Position numbers and translations under genes: made by a program
Assembly: GCA_964547105.1 (NCBI GenBank)
Contig: CAZJLO010000042.1
Coordinates: forward strand, 1 to 16,249
Origin: RXOA01 sp964547105
Lineage (GTDB): Bacteria > Bipolaricaulota > Bipolaricaulia > UBA7950 > UBA9294
Direction: 5' to 3'
Length of the DNA: 16,249 nucleotides
Part shown: positions 1-7,059 of the stretch, in pieces
How positions within the stretch are numbered: position 1 is the stretch's first letter
Layout of the letters: each line of letters begins with the position of its first letter
The notes under the pieces: model-generated
What the model was told of the DNA's origin: nothing
What the model saw: only the letters and a program-made list of their open reading frames with translations
Databases searched by the model: none

Positions 1-41
1 AAAGGCCGGTGTCCCCAGTTCGAATCTGGGCCTCGGCACCA
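1..41 (+). tRNA. 3' end of a tRNA gene, probably tRNA-Leu (partial)
   Basis: The window opens inside a tRNA. The T arm is clear: stem CCCAG, loop TTCGAAT, stem CTGGG (14-30). It is followed by the acceptor 3' strand CCTCGGC, discriminator A and an encoded CCA ending at 41. The matching 5' strand would be GCCGAGG, which is typical of tRNA-Leu, and the bases before the T stem could be the end of a long variable arm, as in type II tRNAs. The anticodon lies outside the window, so the Leu assignment is inference. A run of six T follows at 44-49 and could help termination. Confidence 0.75.
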
Positions 42-47
42 TCTTTT

Positions 48-77
48 TTGCAATCTTCGGGATGAATTGCCTATCCT
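48..77 (+). promoter_or_regulatory. candidate sigma70-type promoter for dnaA
   Basis: TTGCAA (48-53) and TATCCT (72-77) are separated by 18 bp and lie between the tRNA end and dnaA. The predicted transcript would start near 84, giving a leader of about 28 nt. Both hexamers are imperfect, so this is tentative; dnaA could also be read through from the tRNA. Confidence 0.3.
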
Positions 78-111
78 CTGGTCTCCGGGACTCCATTGGA
101 AGAGGAAGTCG

Positions 112-1470
112 ATGGCGAACAATCCATCTGTGCTGTGGCAGCAAGCGCTTGATCGTTTGCGCTCGCAACTGCCTGAAGCGAGTGTTGAGACGTGGTTTGC
201 CTCGGCGGATGTGGTCGAACTCCGAGATCACGAACTGGTCATCACAGTGCCGGATCCCTTCACCAAGGGAGGCATCGAACGCCGCTACCGTGCCACGATC
301 GAGCAGATCATTACCGATCTCTGTTGTGAGCCAACGTCATTGAGCATTTGCGTCCAGGACGCGGCGGCAGCGGCAGGCGAGCCGATTCCCACCCTCGACG
401 CATCCGATGAAGCTCATCGTTCGTCATCTTCTACGTCCACAGAGTGGGCCGTGTTCAATCCCGATTACACGTTCGATCTATTCATCCGCGGCGAATGTAA
501 CAAGTTCGCCCTCGCCGCAGCCCGCAAGGTCTCGGAACAGCCGGGAAAGGCGTACAACCCCCTGTTCATCTATGGGAACGTCGGTCTTGGGAAGACCCAC
601 TTGCTCCAGGCAATCGGAAGCTTTGCACGAGCCGAGGGCAAGTCCGTCGTGTACACCACATCCGAGCGGTTCGCCAACGAGCTGATCCACAGCATACGCA
701 ACAACTCCACATCCTCGTTCCGCGAGATGTATCGACGGATCGATGTCCTGTTGATCGACGACGTGCAGTTCTTCCAAGGCAAGGAAGCGACGCAAGAGGA
801 GCTGTTTCACACATTTAACGAGCTGTACGGCGCCGAGAAGCAGATCGTCCTGTCGAGCGATCGTGCTCCCGAAGATCTCTCCGGGCTTCAGGAGAGGCTC
901 GTATCCCGTTTCCGCTGGGGACTTGTCGCCGACATTCAAGCTCCTGATCTCGAGACCCGAATCGCGATCCTTCATTCCAAGGCTTCCTACCGCGGGGTGG
1001 AGGTGGACGATTCCATCCTCGAACTCATCGCAAGTCGAATCTCATCGAACATCCGCGCTTTGGAGGGCGCGCTGATCCGCGCAATCGCCTACGCGGAACT
1101 CCAAGGCGTTGAGCTGACGCCGCGCAGCGTGGAGTCGACGCTTCCCAAGGAGGGTCGCCGCGAGCGCCTGTCCATCGAGCACATCAAGGATGAAGTTGCC
1201 TCTCGCTATCATCTCAAACGAGAGGATCTTGAAGGGGCGAGTCGGCAGCGAGAGATCGCGCAAGCGCGCCACATTGCCGTGTATTTGTCGCGCGAACTAA
1301 CCCGGCAGTCATTCCCCACAATCGGCAAGGCTTTCGGGAATCGAGATCACACCACAGCGATGCACTCCTATGTCCGGATCAAGGAGCTGTTGGAAGAAAC
1401 ACCACTTCTCCACTCAGAGATTCAGGAAATGCGCGATTGCTTGACGTCTCGCTATTCTGTTCCTCGCTAA
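112..1470 (+). CDS. dnaA: chromosomal replication initiator protein DnaA
   Basis: This AAA+ protein binds DnaA boxes at the origin, melts the DNA and helps load the replicative helicase. The 452-residue product has the four-domain layout: an N-terminal helicase/self-interaction domain (about 1-80), a short linker rich in Ser and Ala (about 82-112), the AAA+ core (about 113-340) and the C-terminal DNA-binding domain (about 350-452). The Walker A motif GNVGLGKT is at 155-162 and Walker B LLIDD at 213-217. An arginine-rich LVSRFRWG is at 263-270, and the DnaA signature helix-turn-helix (FPTIGKAFGNRDHTTAMHSY) is at 401-420. I chose the ATG at 112 because AGAGGAAG lies just upstream and the protein then starts at the usual domain I. 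A TTG at 67 in the same frame is less likely. DnaA-box-like sites lie directly downstream. Confidence 0.97.
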   Translation: MANNPSVLWQQALDRLRSQLPEASVETWFASADVVELRDHELVITVPDPFTKGGIERRYRATIEQIITDLCCEPTSLSICVQDAAAAAGEPIPTLDASDEAHRSSSSTSTEWAVFNPDYTFDLFIRGECNKFALAAARKVSEQPGKAYNPLFIYGNVGLGKTHLLQAIGSFARAEGKSVVYTTSERFANELIHSIRNNSTSSFREMYRRIDVLLIDDVQFFQGKEATQEELFHTFNELYGAEKQIVLSSDRAPEDLSGLQERLVSRFRWGLVADIQAPDLETRIAILHSKASYRGVEVDDSILELIASRISSNIRALEGALIRAIAYAELQGVELTPRSVESTLPKEGRRERLSIEHIKDEVASRYHLKREDLEGASRQREIAQARHIAVYLSRELTRQSFPTIGKAFGNRDHTTAMHSYVRIKELLEETPLLHSEIQEMRDCLTSRYSVPR

Positions 1471-1500
1471 AGTGCCTGCAGAACGAAAATCAAGGAGTGC

Positions 1501-1720
1501 GCGGATCGTCCCCGATCTGTGGAAAACCATGTGGATATCCAAGGCATATCGCGGGGAGAATCCGGCGAATCTGTGGAAAACCCTCTTCCCAAGACGCCGA
1601 ACCAAGTTTTCCTCAATCGTTTCCCCACCTCGGACGAAGAATTCCCTCGAGTATCCACAGGATGTCTCCATGCGAAAACGGCAACTGCATCAAGGTTTCG
1701 GTCGGTTCTCCACCGATTCG
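1501..1720. other. oriC: putative chromosomal replication origin (oriC)
   Basis: The 284 bp between dnaA and the next gene hold several 9-mers close to the DnaA box TTATCCACA (reverse TGTGGATAA). They are TGTGGAAAA at 1518-1526 and 1572-1580, TGTGGATAT at 1530-1538, GTATCCACA at 1651-1659 (opposite orientation, one mismatch), and a weaker TTCTCCACC at 1706-1714. ATCTGTGGAAAACC occurs twice. Origins very often lie beside dnaA, so this is the best candidate. No strongly AT-rich unwinding element stands out; the most AT-rich stretch is about 1720-1780, at the start of the next gene. Confidence 0.7.
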
Positions 1721-1754
1721 GAATTCACCTACAACTACTGCTATTCTTGAGAAT

Positions 1755-2303
1755 ATGAAAGAGATGAAGAAGATCTTTTCCCGTTACAACCTGGCGCAAG
1801 CCTTTGGCGAGCAAGAGATTCTTCTCTTATGGGAGGATGTTGTCGGACCCAATCTGGCCCGATGGTCCCAAGCAACCCGATTTGACGAAGGAACTCTTGT
1901 CATCGAGGTTGCGTCGTCCTCAGTCTCCTCGGAACTCCGATTGCTCGAAGGACAACTTGTCCAGCGATTGAATGACCTCTACGGTCGGCCCCTTGTGCAG
2001 CATCTGCGGTTTGTACCGGGGAAGAAAGCTCTCCCAAGAGATGCATCGAATTCCATCTCGCGGCTACCATCTCCGGAACCCGAGCCACAAGCCGACGATT
2101 TTGCCGCCATGGCTGACGTCGCCGATCCCAAATTGCGGGAAGGATTCGCCCGGATCCGCCGTGGCAGCATCAATCGAGACCTGACCCGTCTGGAATCAGG
2201 GGCAACGCGTTGCCCTCGATGTGGGATTGTGTTCTGGGGAGCAGGGCGTGTTTGCCCGGGTTGTCTTTACGACGGGTTTGAGGAACTCCAGCTTCGCGAA
2301 TAG
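1755..2303 (+). CDS. dciA: DUF721 / DciA-like protein with C-terminal zinc ribbon
   Basis: DUF721 proteins include DciA, which recruits or loads the replicative helicase DnaB in bacteria lacking DnaC/DnaI; the gene is often near dnaA. The first 80 residues match the family pattern: an N-terminal helix, the hallmark LLWEDVVGPNLARW (24-37), then a strand-helix region with VIEVASSSVSSELRLLEGQL. After a Pro-rich linker (about 90-115) the protein ends with CPRC (153-156) and CPGC (167-170), a four-cysteine zinc ribbon not part of the basic DUF721 domain. The product is 182 residues from the ATG at 1755; an ATG at 1764 is equally possible, as neither has a strong ribosome site. The open frame runs upstream through the origin, but that part does not look coding. 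hslV follows after 19 bp, so co-transcription is likely. Family call is firm; helicase loading is inferred. Confidence 0.85.
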   Translation: MKEMKKIFSRYNLAQAFGEQEILLLWEDVVGPNLARWSQATRFDEGTLVIEVASSSVSSELRLLEGQLVQRLNDLYGRPLVQHLRFVPGKKALPRDASNSISRLPSPEPEPQADDFAAMADVADPKLREGFARIRRGSINRDLTRLESGATRCPRCGIVFWGAGRVCPGCLYDGFEELQLRE

Positions 2304-2322
2304 AATGCGCTCTGATGAAGCC

Positions 2323-2862
2323 ATGATTAAGAGCACAACGATTCTCGCCCTTATCTCGCCCGAGCAACGCTGCGCCGTGATGGCCTGCGACGGTCAGGCA
2401 ACGATGGACACCATGGTCATCAAGCGAAACACGAGGAAGGTGTACCGCCTGAATGATGATCGTGTGCTGGTCGGCTTTGCCGGTGCGACCGCAGACTGTC
2501 TCGCGTTGCTGGATCGTTTGGAAGGGAAGCTGAAGAAACACAACGGACAACTTCGCCGTGCAGCTGTGGACATGACCAAAGAATGGCGCACCGACCGCAT
2601 CCTCCGACAATTGGAAGCGATTGTCGTTGCGGTGAGCGAAGAGGCGCTTCTCATGATTTCGGGTGCCGGCGACGTTCTTGAGCCGGACGAGGGAATTGTC
2701 GGCATCGGTTCCGGAGGAGCCTACGCATTGGCCGCAGGGCGCGCGCTGCTTGCGGAGACAGACCTCCCCCTGGAGACGATTGCACGCAAGAGCCTGGAAA
2801 TCGCCGGAGCGATCGACATCTACACCAATCAGGAGATCGTGCTTGAGAGGATCACATGGTAG
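2323..2862 (+). CDS. hslV: ATP-dependent protease proteolytic subunit HslV (ClpQ)
   Basis: This is the peptidase half of the HslUV (ClpYQ) protease: an N-terminal-threonine hydrolase forming a double hexamer that degrades proteins fed by HslU in the cytoplasm. The 179-residue product covers the family: DGQAT (23-27), the lysine pair K34/K39 in VIKRNTRKV, GFAGATAD, KEWRTDRILRQLEA and the glycine-rich IGSGGAYALAAGRALL. The expected catalytic Thr is residue 5 (Met-Ile-Lys-Ser before Thr-Thr), so a short leader must be removed, as in Bacillus ClpQ (CodW) rather than Met-Thr as in E. coli. The usual GDGQ reads CDGQ. An in-frame ATG at 2305 would give a 10-residue leader; neither start has a good ribosome site. 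Its last codons overlap the hslU start. Confidence 0.95.
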   Translation: MIKSTTILALISPEQRCAVMACDGQATMDTMVIKRNTRKVYRLNDDRVLVGFAGATADCLALLDRLEGKLKKHNGQLRRAAVDMTKEWRTDRILRQLEAIVVAVSEEALLMISGAGDVLEPDEGIVGIGSGGAYALAAGRALLAETDLPLETIARKSLEIAGAIDIYTNQEIVLERITW

Positions 2863-4256
2863 CCATGATGGCGGGAGCCGCGTCGGGGGATGGAGGGATT
2901 GTCGAGGTCGGAAACGGGATTTACGGCTTAACGCCGACTCAAATTGTCGCTGAACTGGACAAGTATGTCATCGGGCAGGAAGCGGCGAAACGCGCGGTCG
3001 CCGTTGCGCTGCGAAATCGCATGCGCCGTGCTTGCGTCGAAGGAGAAATCCGGGACGAGATCAAGCCGAAGAACATCCTGATGATCGGGGCGACCGGCGT
3101 TGGAAAGACGGAGATTTCGAGGCGTCTTGCCCGGCTAACGACATGCCCGTTTATCAAGGTCGAAGCGACGAAATTCACCGAAGTCGGCTACGTCGGGCGG
3201 GATGTAGAATCGATGATCCGTGACCTCGTCGACATCGCCATCGATATGGTGCGTGAGGAAGAGATCATCGATGTGGAAGAAGAGGCGGAGCGGCTCGTTA
3301 CGGAGGATCTCCTTGACGCGCTTCTTCCCGTACCCGATGTGTCCGAAACGGACGATCAGCAAGAGAGTCATGCGCGGACCAGGGAGAAACTGCTGCGCAA
3401 GCTGGAAGCAGGCGACCTCGAAGAACGATATGTTGAGATCACCGTCGAAGAACAGGTCATGCCGCAGCTTGAATTGTTCTCGCAAGACGGGGTCGATCAA
3501 ATCGGCGTCGACATGGGCGACATGTTGTCCGGCTTGATCCCTCCCTCCCGCAAGAAACGCCGCGTCAAGCTGGCGGATGCGCGGCCGATTCTGTTCGAGC
3601 AGACGCTCGATCGGTTGATCAATATGGAAGACGTCCGCGCACGCGGGCTCCAGCTTGCCGAAGATATGGGGATCATCTTCCTGGATGAGATCGACAAAGT
3701 CGCCGCCGGAGGCCGCGAAGAGACAGGGGGACCGGGCGTCTCCCGCCAGGGCGTGCAGCGCGACTTGCTTCCGTTGTTGGAGGGAACCACCGTGCGGACA
3801 CGCTACGGGGCCGTCTCCACCGAGAACATCCTGTTTGTCGCTGCCGGGGCATTCAATATGTCCAAGCCATCGGACCTGATCCCAGAACTGCAGGGCCGGC
3901 TGCCGATTCGAGTCGAGTTGGAGAACCTGACCTCCGAGGAGTTTGTCAGGATTCTCCGCGAACCGAAAGATGCCCTGATCAAGCAATACGAGGTGTTGCT
4001 GGGCGTCGAGGGGGTGACCCTTGCCTTCACGGACGATGCAATTGACGAGATTGCTCGAATCGCCTATGACCTCAACCAGAGCACCGAGAACATCGGGGCG
4101 CGCCGGCTGATGACCGTCATGGAACGCCTGATGGAAGACCTCTCGTTCGATGCGGAACAACACAAGGGGCAGCACGTCACCATCGACCGATCTTACGTGA
4201 CCGAGCGGCTCGAGGATATCGTCGAGAATCCCGACCTTTCACGTTATATCCTCTAG
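2856..4256 (+). CDS. hslU: ATP-dependent protease ATPase subunit HslU (ClpY)
   Basis: This AAA+ unfoldase partners with HslV, unfolding substrates and threading them into the peptidase chamber. The 466-residue protein has Walker A GATGVGKT (78-85), the pore motif GYVG (111-114), an inserted I domain rich in acidic residues (about 125-250), Walker B IIFLDEID (273-280), an arginine-containing GRLPIRVEL (347-355) and sensor-2 GARRL (414-418). It ends in LSRYIL, the hydrophobic tail that docks into HslV. The start ATG overlaps the hslV stop by 7 bp and GAGAGG lies 5 bp upstream, so translation is probably coupled. The first about 24 residues, rich in Gly and Ala, extend beyond the usual start; ATGs at 2865 and 2868 are alternatives. 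Confidence 0.97.
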   Translation: MVAMMAGAASGDGGIVEVGNGIYGLTPTQIVAELDKYVIGQEAAKRAVAVALRNRMRRACVEGEIRDEIKPKNILMIGATGVGKTEISRRLARLTTCPFIKVEATKFTEVGYVGRDVESMIRDLVDIAIDMVREEEIIDVEEEAERLVTEDLLDALLPVPDVSETDDQQESHARTREKLLRKLEAGDLEERYVEITVEEQVMPQLELFSQDGVDQIGVDMGDMLSGLIPPSRKKRRVKLADARPILFEQTLDRLINMEDVRARGLQLAEDMGIIFLDEIDKVAAGGREETGGPGVSRQGVQRDLLPLLEGTTVRTRYGAVSTENILFVAAGAFNMSKPSDLIPELQGRLPIRVELENLTSEEFVRILREPKDALIKQYEVLLGVEGVTLAFTDDAIDEIARIAYDLNQSTENIGARRLMTVMERLMEDLSFDAEQHKGQHVTIDRSYVTERLEDIVENPDLSRYIL

Positions 4257-4278
4257 GCCACAGCTTGATCCGATCCCA

Positions 4279-4308
4279 TTGTCATGCCGTGGGAGCCGCA
4301 GGTAGAAT
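4279..4308 (+). promoter_or_regulatory. sigma70-type promoter for thrS
   Basis: TTGTCA (4279-4284, five of six bases matching TTGACA) and TAGAAT (4303-4308, five of six matching TATAAT) are 18 bp apart. Transcription would start near 4315, giving a leader of about 20 nt that just contains the strong AAGGAGGA ribosome site at 4327-4334. This leader is too short for a T-box or autoregulatory operator, so expression looks simple. thrS could also receive readthrough from hslU, as no terminator is visible between them. Confidence 0.55.
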
Positions 4309-4336
4309 GGCCACCGACTGGAATGAAGGAGGAACG

Positions 4337-6283
4337 ATGATCCACGTCTCTTTGCCCAATGGGGCGGTGATCGAGGTTGACCGCGATGCCTCGATCCTCG
4401 ATGCGGCCCGTGCGATCGGCCCGCGTCTTGCTCAGGCGGCGGTGGCCGGCGTTGTCGACGGCGATCTACGCGATCTGCGCGACCAACTCTCGGAGGACTG
4501 TCAGCTCACGATCCTTACGACAGGATCGGGAGAGAGCCTCGAGGTGCTCCGCCACACGACAACGCACATCATGGCCCAGGCGGTGAAGAGATGCTTCCCG
4601 GAGACGAAACTTGGGATCGGCCCGGCGATCGAAGACGGGTTCTACTACGATTTCGATCGGGATCAGCCGTTCTCGGAGGACGATCTGGCGGCTATTGTCG
4701 AGGAGATGAAGGCGATTATTGCTGCCGATCTGCCGATCGAGCGGCACGTTCTCTCCAAGCAGGAAGCGAGAATCCGGCTTGACCAGCAAGGCGAGCCGTA
4801 CAAACTCGAACTACTCGACGAGCTTCCCGGCGACATGGTGACGTTCTTCCAGCAGGGGGAGTTCTACGACTTGTGCCGCGGCCCCCACGTGCAATCCACC
4901 GGACAGGTCTCCGCCGACGCGATGAAGCTGACTTCGGTTGCCGGCGCGTACTGGCGGGGCGACGAGCATCGCCCGATGCTTCAGCGGATCTACGGGACGG
5001 CGTGGTGGAAGTCAAATGAGCTCGATGCGTATCTGGAGCGGATCGAGGCGATCAAGGCGCGGGACCACCGACGGTTGATCCGCGACCTCGATCTTGTCAG
5101 CTTTCACGAGGAGGCGGGAGCCGGACTTGCCTATTGGCACCCACATGGTGGACGGATGCGGGTGCTCATCGAGGATTACTGGCGCAAGAGGCACTTCGAA
5201 GGCGGCTACGAGATCGTGTTCACTCCGCACATCGGCCGGGCGCGGCTGTGGGAGACATCCGGGCATCTGGACTTCTACAAAGACGGAATGTACGCGCCGA
5301 TGGATATCGACGGGCAGGAGTACTACCTGAAGCCGATGAATTGCCCGTTTCACGTGATGATCTACAAGTCGCAGACCCGTTCCTATCGCGAACTTCCTCT
5401 GCGATGGGCCGAACTGGGGACGGTGTACCGGTACGAGCGGAGCGGAACCCTGCACGGACTATTGCGTGTTCGCGGGTTCACCCAAGATGATGCGCACATC
5501 ATCTGCACGCATGAACAGATTGATGAGGAGATCGTTCGCGTGCTCGACTTCAGCCTGAGCCTTCTCCGCGGCTTCGGATTCGAGGAGTTCAAGATCGAAC
5601 TGTCCGTCCGCGATCCGTCTCGCCCGGAGAAATACGCGGGGGAAGACGTGATGTGGGAAGCGGCGGAAAGCTCCCTAATCAAGGCGATCACCGCGCGCGA
5701 TCTTCCGTACGAACGAATGGAAGGAGAGGCTGTCTTCTACGGCCCGAAGATTGACATCAAGATCCGGGACGCGCTCCATCGAACGTGGCAGTGCACGACG
5801 ATCCAGTTCGACTTCAACCTCCCCGGGCGGTTCGAGATGAGCTACGTCGGCGAAGACGGTCTCGACCACCGTCCTTATATGATTCACCGTGCTCTTCTCG
5901 GCAGTTTGGAGAGGTTCTATGCGCTGCTTGTCGAGCACTACGGAGGGGCGTTTCCAGTGTGGCTTGCACCGGTTCAAGCGGTATTGATTCCGATCTCCGA
6001 CCGGCATTTGTCCTACGCCAAGGAAGTGGAATCGCGGATGCGATCGCGCGGGATTCGGGTTGAATTGGATGCCTCTTCGGAGCGAATGAACGGCAAGATC
6101 CGCAATGCGCAGCTACGGAAGGTTCCATACATGATGGTGATCGGCGATCGTGAGCAGGAGAGCGATACGGTTTCCGTTCGCTTGCGCACCGGGGATGATC
6201 TCGGCGCGCAATCGGTGGATGATGTGATCGAGCGGATCCGGCGCCTGGACGAATCCAGGTCGACTGCACTCCTCCTCTCATGA
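4337..6283 (+). CDS. thrS: threonine--tRNA ligase
   Basis: The enzyme attaches threonine to tRNA-Thr in the cytoplasm and hydrolyses mischarged Ser-tRNA-Thr. At 648 residues it is full length. Order: TGS domain (1-62), editing domain with HxxxH (H73, H77) and C180/H184, class II catalytic core (about 245-545), and anticodon-binding domain (about 546-640). The zinc ligands that recognise threonine are visible as C336, H387 and H517. Motif 2 is YRYERSGTLHGLLRVRGFTQ (364-383) and motif 3 is around LGSLERFYALLVEHYGG (521-537). All editing and zinc residues are present, so it should be fully active. The ATG at 4337 follows AAGGAGGA at ideal distance; the upstream frame to 4265 has no support. It is preceded by a good promoter and followed closely by an MgtC-like gene. 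Confidence 0.98.
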   Translation: MIHVSLPNGAVIEVDRDASILDAARAIGPRLAQAAVAGVVDGDLRDLRDQLSEDCQLTILTTGSGESLEVLRHTTTHIMAQAVKRCFPETKLGIGPAIEDGFYYDFDRDQPFSEDDLAAIVEEMKAIIAADLPIERHVLSKQEARIRLDQQGEPYKLELLDELPGDMVTFFQQGEFYDLCRGPHVQSTGQVSADAMKLTSVAGAYWRGDEHRPMLQRIYGTAWWKSNELDAYLERIEAIKARDHRRLIRDLDLVSFHEEAGAGLAYWHPHGGRMRVLIEDYWRKRHFEGGYEIVFTPHIGRARLWETSGHLDFYKDGMYAPMDIDGQEYYLKPMNCPFHVMIYKSQTRSYRELPLRWAELGTVYRYERSGTLHGLLRVRGFTQDDAHIICTHEQIDEEIVRVLDFSLSLLRGFGFEEFKIELSVRDPSRPEKYAGEDVMWEAAESSLIKAITARDLPYERMEGEAVFYGPKIDIKIRDALHRTWQCTTIQFDFNLPGRFEMSYVGEDGLDHRPYMIHRALLGSLERFYALLVEHYGGAFPVWLAPVQAVLIPISDRHLSYAKEVESRMRSRGIRVELDASSERMNGKIRNAQLRKVPYMMVIGDREQESDTVSVRLRTGDDLGAQSVDDVIERIRRLDESRSTALLLS

Positions 6284-6332
6284 GCGGGGAGAGAAGTCTG
6301 GCCGAGGTGCCGTGCCGCGGGATGGCCTTGAG

Positions 6333-7037
6333 ATGATTGCGATGGATGAGCTGGGGTTGCTTGTTCGGGTTCTCGTTGCTGCTGCGCTCAGCGCGATGAT
6401 CGGATTGGAGCGGGAGCTTCACGGCCGGCCTGCCGGCCTGCGAACCCATCTGCTTGTCGGCGTGGGGGCTGCGCTGGTGATGGCGGCGTTCGAGGCGGTG
6501 ACGATCCATATGGGAACGCCTTCGGATGCGCTGCGCATCGATCCCGGACGGCTTGCTGCCGGTGTCATTACCGGCATCGGTTTTCTCGGAGCGGGCACAA
6601 TCCTCAAAGTGGGAGATTGGGTGCGCGGGCTCACCACGGCGGCGTCGCTGTGGTTCGTCGCCATGCTTGGGATTGTCGCCGGGCAAGGGCTCTACGTCCT
6701 TGCCATCGGAGGGTGTGCAATCGGATTGGCGATTCTCTCCCTGATCGATCCGCTTGCGGCGCGCCTGCCTCATCGCATGTACCACACGCTTGAGTTAACG
6801 GTGAGCTCCAAGCAACGAAGAAAGGTTGACGAGACGCTCAACAAGTTGCTGATCGGCGGCAGCAAGAGACGGATCGGCAAGACCCGCATCACCCGAACCA
6901 GCTGGCGATGGGACGCAGCCCCTGAGACCGTGACGTTCAGCTATCGGATCCGGCATGATCGTTCTGCCGCGGTGGAGGAAGCGATCGAGCGCCTCAGCGA
7001 ACAGGATGGCATTATCCGGGCCGATCTTCATCTGTAG
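6333..7037 (+). CDS. MgtC/SapB family inner-membrane protein
   Basis: MgtC-family proteins are small membrane proteins linked to magnesium stress, phosphate or ATP balance and, in pathogens, survival in macrophages; the exact activity is unsettled. The N-terminal half has the hallmark IGLERELHGRPAGLRTHLLV after a first helix, then further hydrophobic segments including GVITGIGFLGAGTIL, GLTTAASLWFVAMLGIVAG and LYVLAIGGCAIGLAILSL, about four to five helices in all. From about residue 150 a soluble domain follows (THxLELTV... and FSYRIRHDRSAAVEEAIERLSEQ), like the ACT-like C-terminal domain of longer MgtC members. Starts at 6312 (GTG), 6333 and 6342 are possible; 6333 has GGGATGG upstream, and 6342 best matches family starts. 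Probably co-transcribed with thrS, 49 bp upstream. It converges on metK. Confidence 0.88.
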   Translation: MIAMDELGLLVRVLVAAALSAMIGLERELHGRPAGLRTHLLVGVGAALVMAAFEAVTIHMGTPSDALRIDPGRLAAGVITGIGFLGAGTILKVGDWVRGLTTAASLWFVAMLGIVAGQGLYVLAIGGCAIGLAILSLIDPLAARLPHRMYHTLELTVSSKQRRKVDETLNKLLIGGSKRRIGKTRITRTSWRWDAAPETVTFSYRIRHDRSAAVEEAIERLSEQDGIIRADLHL

Positions 7038-7056
7038 GCGAGAGATGCACTCGCCT
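7036..7056. terminator. hairpin between convergent mgtC-like gene and metK
   Basis: A perfect 7-bp stem AGGCGAG / CTCGCCT (7036-7042 and 7050-7056) with a 7-nt loop covers the mgtC-like stop codon and the gap before the metK stop. It sits where a bidirectional terminator is expected between converging genes. Neither strand has a T run after the stem, so it would be a weak or factor-assisted terminator. Confidence 0.35.
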
Positions 7057-7059
7057 TGC

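Noticed and set aside
1437..1754. N-terminal extension of the DciA-like protein back into the end of dnaA
   Set aside because: It would cross the DnaA-box cluster and overlap dnaA, and the residues resemble no protein; the family match begins near 1755.
3135..4175. 346-codon open frame on the minus strand inside hslU
   Set aside because: It lies fully antisense to conserved HslU sequence with no recognisable domain or ribosome site.
5814..6785. 323-codon open frame on the minus strand over the end of thrS and the start of the mgtC-like gene
   Set aside because: It is opposite two well-supported genes, its product is rich in Arg, Ser and Pro with no motif, and it is a typical shadow in high-GC coding DNA.
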